Below are positions 53,047 to 58,741 of a DNA stretch of 58,741 bases, piece after piece. The translations under genes were made by a program, and so were the position numbers. Source of the DNA: Chthoniobacteraceae bacterium (GTDB lineage Bacteria > Verrucomicrobiota > Verrucomicrobiia > Chthoniobacterales > Chthoniobacteraceae); assembly GCA_947471505.1 (NCBI GenBank), contig CANIWM010000031.1:1-58741 (forward strand), written 5' to 3'. Numbering within the stretch: the stretch's first letter is position 1; each line of letters starts with the position of its first letter. The notes beneath the pieces are model-generated. The model worked only from the letters and a program-made list of their open reading frames with translations, was not told where the DNA came from and ran no database searches.

Positions 53047-55029
53047 ATGGCCTTTGTCCCGCTATGCGTGTCGTTGTTCATGAGCCGAGCTACCGAGCAA
53101 TTTGAGATACAGACGCGATTGGCGATTGGCGACGCTGGGTTGGTTTACCGCGCCGCCGATAAGGCTGGGCGCGTGGTCGCTTTGAAACTCCTACTTACGG
53201 AGGGCCAAGTGGCACATCCTCTCGATGTGGAGGCGTTGCTCCGCGATGCGCCGCAGCTTCAGACCGTCACGGGTGTGAACATCGTGCAGCTTCTCGACGC
53301 TTTCCCCGATGAAGACGGGACGGTGCTCGTCTATGAATGCGCCGAGGGGCATCGGGGGCTGGACGTTCCCGCCAAGCGCCCGATCAGCGCTGCACACGCC
53401 GTGGACATCGCCGCGCAGCTTCTTTCCGCGCTGAGAAGTGGCGAGCGGCAGCGGTATCCACATGGCGATTTGAAGGCGAGCGACACGGTGATTATCGACC
53501 TTCCCGAGGGACGTCCGTTGGTGATGGTGCTGGACTGGGGGCTTGCGAATTACCGGCCCGAGCTTTCTCCAGAATCTTACGCATACACTGCGCCAGAGCG
53601 CTTCGCGGGTGGGCCACCGTCACACGTGGCGGACCTGTTTTCTGCGGGCGCCGTGCTGTATTATCTCTTCACAGGGAAGCGCCTTTTGCCGTGCAGCACG
53701 AAGGAGGAATTTATCGCCGCCTGGCCGAGTCTGGACGTGAATGCGCTCGGGATGTTGCGCCCGGATTTGCCAAAAGGACTCATTGAATGGGTGGCGAAAC
53801 TTCTCGCGCCCGACCCGGCGATGCGCGTGCCCTCCGCTGTGGCCGCGCTGGAGAGCCTCGCCGCGCTTCAGCCACCGTTACCGCCTGCGGTTCCCGAGAG
53901 AATCCGCCCGAAAATCGTGCGCACTACGCCGCCGCCGCCAGTTTCGACAATTCGTCCGGCACCTCGTCCGACTCCCACTCAGACGGAGACTCCGCCGTCA
54001 GCGGCAGAGCCCGTCGATACGCAAAAAGTGATCGCGGACGCAAAGAAGGAAGTCGCCCGCCTTGCAAAAAAGCGACAGATGCTCTCGCTCGCCTCGATGC
54101 TCCTGCTGTTATTCGCCTGCGTGGGAATGGCGGGAGCGTTCTTGTGGAAAAACAAAACCAAAAAACAGGCTGATAATCCCGTCGAGCTGCCCTCCCCAAA
54201 GGCCAAACCGACGCTCGGCACCAAGGCCCCGGCTCCCACGCCGAAGAAAGCCGATCCGCCGACCCCACCGAAGGCAACTCCCGCTCCCGCTCCCCCGAGC
54301 TATTTCGCGATTGACGGGTTCGAGTATCCGCCGGGCGGCAAGCTCGCCGGGATGTCTGGCGGCACGGGCTGGGCCGGGCCTTGGACGGTGAACTTCGACG
54401 ATTTAGTAAAGGTGGAGGCGGGCTCACTTGCTTTTGCCAAAGCCCCGACGGTTGGGGAAAAAGTCATCTTAAACCCCAGCCCGAAACCAGCAGACCCTGC
54501 TGCGCCACCGCCACCGCCAAACTCAACGGACCTCATTTTAACACGCTTTTTACCCCCGAAGGCGGTGACTGTGGATCCTAAAAAACCAAACGTCTTTTTC
54601 TTCAGAATCACCCTCCAACATGCCGACGCGCCCTTCAGCCCAGAGAGCGAGTTTCAATTTAACGCATTCGACCCTTCGGACGTGAAAAAGCCCATTCGCA
54701 CGATCATCGGCGACCAAGGCGCGGGGTTTGAAATCTCGATGAACGACCGCAAAGTCATCAAAAAAGTCCCCAACGACAACAAGCCTCTGTGTGTCGTGCA
54801 GCGCTTCGAACTCAAGCCGGAGCCCGGTGGCAAATGGACGCTGGAATCGCGAGTATTCATCAACCCTAATCCGGACAGTCCCGCGCCGCCGCTACACGAT
54901 TTGGAGTTCACGAAAAAGGGGCTCGAACTGCCGAAGCAATTCGGCGTCGTCCTCCGCAAAAAGCCCACGCCCACGACTCGTATCGACGAAGTGCGCTTCG
55001 CCCACCGCTGGGTCGGCCTATTCCGCTGA
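53047..55029 (+). CDS. Membrane-anchored Ser/Thr kinase-like protein
   Basis: A 660-residue protein (or 649 if ATG 53080, MSRATEQFE, is the start). Kinase domain about 18-275: degenerate Gly loop AIGDAGLVYRA, VALKLL with K47, alpha-C Glu candidate E62, catalytic loop PHGDLKASD (139-146; Gly instead of the usual Arg, Asp instead of the usual Asn), DWG (163-165) instead of DFG, APE at 182-184, and LFSAGAVLYYLFTGKRL. A Pro-rich link, one membrane helix about 346-367, another Pro-rich link and an extracytoplasmic C-terminal domain about 425-660 of LamG/jelly-roll type (YFAIDGFEYPPGGKLAGMSGGTGWAGPW) follow. The core Lys and both Asp are kept, so activity is possible. Probably senses something outside the membrane. 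Confidence 0.85.
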   Translation: MAFVPLCVSLFMSRATEQFEIQTRLAIGDAGLVYRAADKAGRVVALKLLLTEGQVAHPLDVEALLRDAPQLQTVTGVNIVQLLDAFPDEDGTVLVYECAEGHRGLDVPAKRPISAAHAVDIAAQLLSALRSGERQRYPHGDLKASDTVIIDLPEGRPLVMVLDWGLANYRPELSPESYAYTAPERFAGGPPSHVADLFSAGAVLYYLFTGKRLLPCSTKEEFIAAWPSLDVNALGMLRPDLPKGLIEWVAKLLAPDPAMRVPSAVAALESLAALQPPLPPAVPERIRPKIVRTTPPPPVSTIRPAPRPTPTQTETPPSAAEPVDTQKVIADAKKEVARLAKKRQMLSLASMLLLLFACVGMAGAFLWKNKTKKQADNPVELPSPKAKPTLGTKAPAPTPKKADPPTPPKATPAPAPPSYFAIDGFEYPPGGKLAGMSGGTGWAGPWTVNFDDLVKVEAGSLAFAKAPTVGEKVILNPSPKPADPAAPPPPPNSTDLILTRFLPPKAVTVDPKKPNVFFFRITLQHADAPFSPESEFQFNAFDPSDVKKPIRTIIGDQGAGFEISMNDRKVIKKVPNDNKPLCVVQRFELKPEPGGKWTLESRVFINPNPDSPAPPLHDLEFTKKGLELPKQFGVVLRKKPTPTTRIDEVRFAHRWVGLFR

Positions 55030-55044
55030 GCGGACTCTCATCTC

Positions 55045-56217
55045 TCAACCAACAAGAGGCATCTGCTGCGTGAGGCAGTGGAATGCCCCGAGGCCCCAAA
55101 TGAGCTCGCGGCAATCGATGGGGATCACCTTCCGGTCAGGAAATGCCTTCTCCAAGATCGCCACCGCCCAGCGGTCGTTAGAATCCGCGAAGGTGGGCAA
55201 CAGCACGACTTTGTTCGCGATGTAAAAGTTCGCGTAGCTGGCGGGGAGTCGCTGCCCGTCGCGCATGATTTTGTGCGGCATCGGGAGCTTGTGGACATCA
55301 AACCGCGAGATCGGACCGTCGTCGCCGGGAGTCGCATCGTTATCGCCTTCCTCGTCGGCGTGGTCGGACATTTTTTTTGAGCTTCCCTTTGCAGTGAGCC
55401 CGGCAAGGTAGTCGAAGTTTGCCTTCAGCGGCTCGAAATTCGGATCGCCGTGATCTTCTTCAAATGCACAGACGATTTCATCCTCGCTGACGAATCGCGC
55501 GATGTCGTCGATGTGCCCGTCGGTATCGTCGCCCTCAATGCCGTCGCCGAGCCAAAGGATTTCCTTCACTCCAAGCCAGTCGGAGAGGCGCTGCTCGATC
55601 TGCGCCTGCGAAAGATCGGGGTTGCGATTTTGGTTTAGCAAGCAACTGCGCGTTGTGAGCAAAAGCCCCGAGCCATTCACATCGATCGAGCCGCCTTCGA
55701 GAATCATGCCGGGGTATTCCACGGGTAGTCCGAGCTTTTGCGCGATAGCCGTGGGTACGTAGTCGTCGTCGTCGAAAGGCGGGTATTTCATCCCCCACGC
55801 ATTATAGTCCCAGTCGAGCGTGAGCAGCTTGGGCTCTTGCTTGCGGGTGACAAAAATCGGCCCATGGTCGCGGCACCACGGCTCGTTGATGTGGATGTGG
55901 TGAAACGTGACGTGGCTCGTCTTCGCGCCGATTTTCGTGAGGATTTTCTTCACGTCCGTCTCGTGTGCTGCGTCGCAGACGTTGATGTGGACGGGCTCGG
56001 AGTCCGCCAGCGCGTGGACCATTTTCGCCAGCGCGGGCATCGCCTTATCGTAGGCACCCCTGCCGGGAAACGAGATGCCCTCGCGGCGCGGCCAGCTCAG
56101 CCAAGTCGCGGCGTGTGGCTCCCACTCCGCCGGCATTCGATATCCGCGCGCGCTTGCGGGCGGCGTGGTGGTTTCCGGCGTCGTCTGAGGTTCGGCGTTG
56201 TCTTTCGTATCAGTCAT
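55045..56217 (-). CDS. Agmatine deiminase / peptidylarginine deiminase family
   Basis: A 390-residue enzyme. Landmarks: RMPAEWEPHAATWLSWPR, NEPWCRDHGPIFV, MILEGGSIDVNGSGLLLTTRSCLLNQNRNP, WLGDGIEGDDTDGHIDDIARF (catalytic His) and the C-terminal catalytic Cys C381 in GLGAFHCLTQQ (usually GGGNIHCITQQ). These proteins hydrolyse agmatine to N-carbamoylputrescine in polyamine synthesis. A stretch of ~30 mostly acidic residues (SDHADEEGDNDATPGDDG) is inserted after the FDYLAGL region. An N-terminal Thr/Pro-rich leader of about 25 residues precedes the domain. No N-carbamoylputrescine amidase gene is adjacent. Confidence 0.92.
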   Translation of the reverse strand: MTDTKDNAEPQTTPETTTPPASARGYRMPAEWEPHAATWLSWPRREGISFPGRGAYDKAMPALAKMVHALADSEPVHINVCDAAHETDVKKILTKIGAKTSHVTFHHIHINEPWCRDHGPIFVTRKQEPKLLTLDWDYNAWGMKYPPFDDDDYVPTAIAQKLGLPVEYPGMILEGGSIDVNGSGLLLTTRSCLLNQNRNPDLSQAQIEQRLSDWLGVKEILWLGDGIEGDDTDGHIDDIARFVSEDEIVCAFEEDHGDPNFEPLKANFDYLAGLTAKGSSKKMSDHADEEGDNDATPGDDGPISRFDVHKLPMPHKIMRDGQRLPASYANFYIANKVVLLPTFADSNDRWAVAILEKAFPDRKVIPIDCRELIWGLGAFHCLTQQMPLVG

Positions 56218-56335
56218 TTAAGAACGCACATGGATGGCGTGAACATTTGATTTCCGCAACATGGGAAAATCAAACGAGCACGATTCGTGTCGTGCGACAC
56301 TAGACGCCGAAACTTTTTTCCGGGGGGAAGTTCCC

Positions 56336-57493
56336 TTACACCAAGTCGTCTTCCGCCGCGTTCGTCACACTTCCGCTGGTCTGATATTCCGTCACGCGCG
56401 TCTCGAAAAAATTCTTCTCTTTGCGGAGGAAAATCACCTCGTCCAGCCATGCAAACGGGTTCGTCTTCACGTTTGAGAGCGTCGGCAGATTTAGCCCTGC
56501 GAGACGTCGGTCGGCGTTGTATTCCACGTAGGTCAAAAAGTCCGCCTGCGTCATTCCCACGCCGTCTTCCGGCAAACAATCGCGCACAAATTCTTTCTCC
56601 AGTTCGACGCCTTCGCGCATGAACTCGACAAGCTCCGCGCGGAACTCCGGCGTCCACAAATCGGGATTCTCCGCGATGAGTTGCGTGAGGATGTAGCGGC
56701 CCAACTCGATGTGGTTCGATTCGTCGCGCAACGTATATTGGAACATCTGACCGATGCCCGTCATTTTGTTCTGCCGGTGCAGCGAGAGAATCATCGCGAA
56801 CAGAGCGTAGAATTGCGTGCCTTCCATCACCTGTGTGATGCCGAAGATCGCCTTCGCGAATTTCTGTTTGTTCACCGTCTGCGTGAGGTCGATCCCCATT
56901 TTCAACTCCGGCATCTGCCGCGTGATGAACGCGTTTTTGCGCTGCACGCTCGGGATGTCGGTGAATTTCGCCGTCACCTCATCGAGGTCGATATTTAGCG
57001 AGCCGATGATGTGCAGCAGCGAATCCATGTGGATGGACTCTTCCGCGATGTGCCGCAGCGAGGCGTGCTTCAGCTCCGCCGCCGTCAGATTGTCCTCAAT
57101 GACGTGCAGCACCGAGTCTCCCACGATGCCTTCTGCCGCGGAAAAATAGCCCACGCCCATCTCGATAATCCACCGCTCTTTCGCCGAGAGCGCGCCCGTG
57201 TTCCACTGCTGCGAATCGCGCGTCATGTCGATAACATCGGGCTCCCAGTGGTTCGCCTTCATCTGCTTATAAATGCGATACGCGTCGTGGTACTTCAGCG
57301 GCAAAATGTTCAGTTCCGCGCTGCGCATTCCGTTGATGACTTTCTTCCCAGCCAGTCGAGCGCGGGCCTTCGTTTTATCCAAACGGAATGTCTTCGAGCC
57401 CATTTGATAGACGACAAAATCTCCTTGCTCAGTGGCGACGATTTTATCGCCAGAAAAGGTGAGGGCATCGGGTTCAGAAACGGCAGCAGTCAT
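56336..57493 (-). CDS. nrdB: Ribonucleotide reductase small subunit, class Ic-like
   Basis: A 385-residue R2 protein. All six metal ligands are visible: E121 (FSAAEGIVG), E152 and H155 (EESIH), E224 (VMEGTQ), E258 and H261 (RDESNH). The first ligand is Glu where class Ia has Asp, and the radical Tyr position (four after H155) is Leu159; both changes point to the Mn/Fe class Ic type known from Chlamydia trachomatis, which has Phe there. The protein would supply the radical equivalent for dNTP synthesis with NrdA. No nrdA gene is adjacent in the window. A 12-base palindrome lies 38 bases upstream of the start. Confidence 0.93.
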   Translation of the reverse strand: MTAAVSEPDALTFSGDKIVATEQGDFVVYQMGSKTFRLDKTKARARLAGKKVINGMRSAELNILPLKYHDAYRIYKQMKANHWEPDVIDMTRDSQQWNTGALSAKERWIIEMGVGYFSAAEGIVGDSVLHVIEDNLTAAELKHASLRHIAEESIHMDSLLHIIGSLNIDLDEVTAKFTDIPSVQRKNAFITRQMPELKMGIDLTQTVNKQKFAKAIFGITQVMEGTQFYALFAMILSLHRQNKMTGIGQMFQYTLRDESNHIELGRYILTQLIAENPDLWTPEFRAELVEFMREGVELEKEFVRDCLPEDGVGMTQADFLTYVEYNADRRLAGLNLPTLSNVKTNPFAWLDEVIFLRKEKNFFETRVTEYQTSGSVTNAAEDDLV

Positions 57494-57530
57494 TGGAAGT
57501 TGTTTATTGGTTCAAAAAGTGACGAAACCA

Positions 57531-57542
57531 CACTATATAGTG
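57531..57542. promoter_or_regulatory. Palindrome CACTATATAGTG upstream of nrdB
   Basis: A perfect 12-base palindrome 38 bases before the nrdB start. It resembles the NrdR box (ACACWATATATWGTGT) but is two bases shorter in the centre, and no second box at the usual spacing was found. It may be an operator for nrdB. Confidence 0.35.
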
Positions 57543-57706
57543 GCTTTACGTTAGAGCGACGCTTGATGTAGCGGTTGAGCGTGCGCCGTCAAGCCAACGC
57601 CATCAGCCGTACAAAGAAATGTTTCGAGGGAAGAGTTCCGCCACTCGAAAGTGGCCGTAAACTCCCATACCGATGCGGCTATTTCGACCGCCGAGAGCCT
57701 TACTCC

Positions 57707-58596
57707 TTACGGCAGCGGGCGCTTTACTCCTCGGCGGATGAGTTCCTCTTCCACCCGAGATGGCTCTGTCGCGGTATCACCGATTCGGCGCGCGAGGGCA
57801 CCTTCGATTTCCTGGAATTGGGCCTGCCACTTTTCCGCGAGTGAAAATGCACGCGCAGCCTCGGCGTTGTGTTGCGCCGTAATCTTCTGCATCCACTCCC
57901 GATAGGCCTTCGGTCCGCCTCCGTCGAATGTCGCCATGTGAAATTGCGAATACAATGACGCGATTCGGCGGGCGACTTCCGGCGGGTTCGGGTGATTGAG
58001 GACAGAGGCCTTTTTGTAGCAGAGGTATGCGAGATTCAGGTCGCCCCGGTTCGCCAGCAAATCGCCCATGACGAGGAAGCCGTCGGCAAATGTCTGGTCG
58101 TTCTCGAGCAAGCGCTGGAGCCTGTCGAAGCGGTCCGGCGCGTAGTCCATCTGCTTTGCAGGCTCTATAGTGGTGAATCTTGGGTTGAACGCATCCGCGT
58201 AGGCTTCGCCTAAAAAGTTCTGCGCAGGTTTTGCCTTCGGATCCGCGGCGGTCTGGACGCGGAATTTGAGATTGAGAAGATACCAGTCACCCAGTCCGAG
58301 ATGGCCTTCGGGCTTGATCGTCAGGGCCTTTGAAATCCACGCTGCCGAGGCTGCAAAGTCCCCCCGCTTCTTTTCCAAAACGCCGAGGTTCGACATGGTG
58401 AAGTAGTCCTCTGGCTTCTCGGCGAGGTTCTGCTGGAGGAGGCTCTCGGCGTCTTTCCATCGCTCCAGTCGGATGTATGCGACCGCGAGATCGTTGCGCT
58501 CTTCAAATGTGGGAGCAGACTTTTCCGCAAGTCGCCGCACGCGTTCGCGATAGTATCCGGCGCCGTGATGAGGAAACTGCCCGGTGATGAAATCAT
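57707..58596 (-). pseudogene. TPR-type protein, 5' end cut off by an inverted-repeat element
   Basis: The visible protein is about 296 residues. The first start in frame is GTG 58540 (277 residues), but the frame before it encodes a plausible conserved stretch (FITGQFPHHGAGYYRERV) back to a stop at the border of the inverted-repeat element at 58597. This indicates that the gene has lost its N-terminus, including any signal peptide, to the insertion. TPR-like repeats are seen: ERNDLAVAYIRLERWKDAESLLQQNLAEKPED, YFTMSNLGVLEKKRGDFAASAAWISKALTIKPEG and FLVMGDLLANRGDLNLAYLCYKKA. Protein-binding role presumed. A shortened product from GTG 58540 is possible. Confidence 0.75.
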
Positions 58597-58741
58597 CCTA
58601 AAAACGGCAGTTGACCCCGTTTTTGAGGCCGAAAAATAGGGTATTTTACTCTGGAAATTGCCAACTGCGGAGCAGTTGAAAATCACTCACCCGTCCAAGG
58701 CTCATTTTTCTCTGAAAATCCGTTCAACTGCCGTTTTTAGG
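58597..58741. mobile_element. Short element with perfect 18-bp terminal inverted repeats
   Basis: CCTAAAAACGGCAGTTGA (58597-58614) is repeated exactly as its inverse complement TCAACTGCCGTTTTTAGG (58724-58741), the very last bases of the window. The 145-base unit has no gene, is AT-richer than its surroundings, and contains a small hairpin CAACTGC-gga-GCAGTTG (58662-58678). It interrupts the TPR gene. This is the form of a MITE or of the end of an insertion sequence; the target duplication would lie beyond the window. Confidence 0.8.

Noticed and set aside
54301-54330. tRNA T-loop-like GGGTTCGAGTATCC
   Set aside because: Lies inside the kinase-like gene and no acceptor stem or anticodon arm can be built around it; no tRNA was found elsewhere.
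58321-58686. 121-residue minus-strand frame running through the terminal element
   Set aside because: Overlaps the TPR gene in another frame; Ser/Arg-rich, with no family pattern.

Overview
The window most resembles a chromosome fragment of a Verrucomicrobia member, possibly Chthoniobacter/Spartobacteria-like. This is inferred from gene content alone: Tat-exported DUF1501, DUF1800 and PSCyt1-PSCyt2-PSD1 (DUF1549/DUF1553) proteins, a VPEP-type PEP-CTERM protein, a Tat-exported Gfo/Idh/MocA oxidoreductase, Calx-beta and LamG surface proteins, and high GC. No rRNA, tRNA or CRISPR array was seen. The first gene is cut by the window edge. The last gene is broken by an element with 18-bp inverted repeats whose outer end coincides with the last base of the window.

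Layout. 1-525 is a partial conserved-type protein, followed by a 400-bp gene-free stretch with small palindromes and an 89-bp GC-rich dyad element. 925-5225 (minus) holds a PQQ-like propeller protein and an ABC export unit (FtsX-type permease, LolD-type ATPase, coiled-coil membrane protein) with a cold-shock/DUF1294 protein between its subunits. 5247-8048 has panD divergent from a Tat oxidoreductase and a DUF58 protein. 8058-13070 (minus) is a DUF1553-DUF1501 pair with a UPF0175/PIN toxin-antitoxin pair sitting between the two genes. 13375-15063 is a secreted clan-A-like glycoside hydrolase.

The centrepiece is 15211-34423, eight minus-strand genes in apparent operon order: TpsB transporter, a DUF2341-LamG-ExbB fusion, two ExbD proteins, a TonB-like protein, a porin, a periplasmic coiled-coil protein and a 3769-residue filamentous haemagglutinin-like TpsA. 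This looks like two-partner secretion bundled with its own Ton-type proton-motive-force motor and outer-membrane porin. It is the best candidate for an undescribed system here. A strong hairpin separates it from an upstream Calx-beta surface protein. Nearby are a Sel1-repeat protein, a proline-rich membrane protein, a PstS-like binding protein, a PEP-CTERM protein sharing its N-terminal module with the Calx-beta protein, and a PhoB-like response regulator.

43082-46239 is a DUF1501-DUF1800 pair with a membrane protein upstream. The rest is mostly housekeeping or solitary genes: a Uma2-family nuclease-like protein, a lactonase propeller, thymidylate kinase, two glycosyltransferases, a PGPGW membrane protein, a YebC protein, a DUF6941 protein, a membrane Ser/Thr kinase-like protein, an agmatine-deiminase-family enzyme, and a ribonucleotide reductase small subunit that lacks the radical tyrosine. 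Several intergenic gaps carry dyad-symmetry repeats, which appear to be a genome-wide repeat load in this organism.
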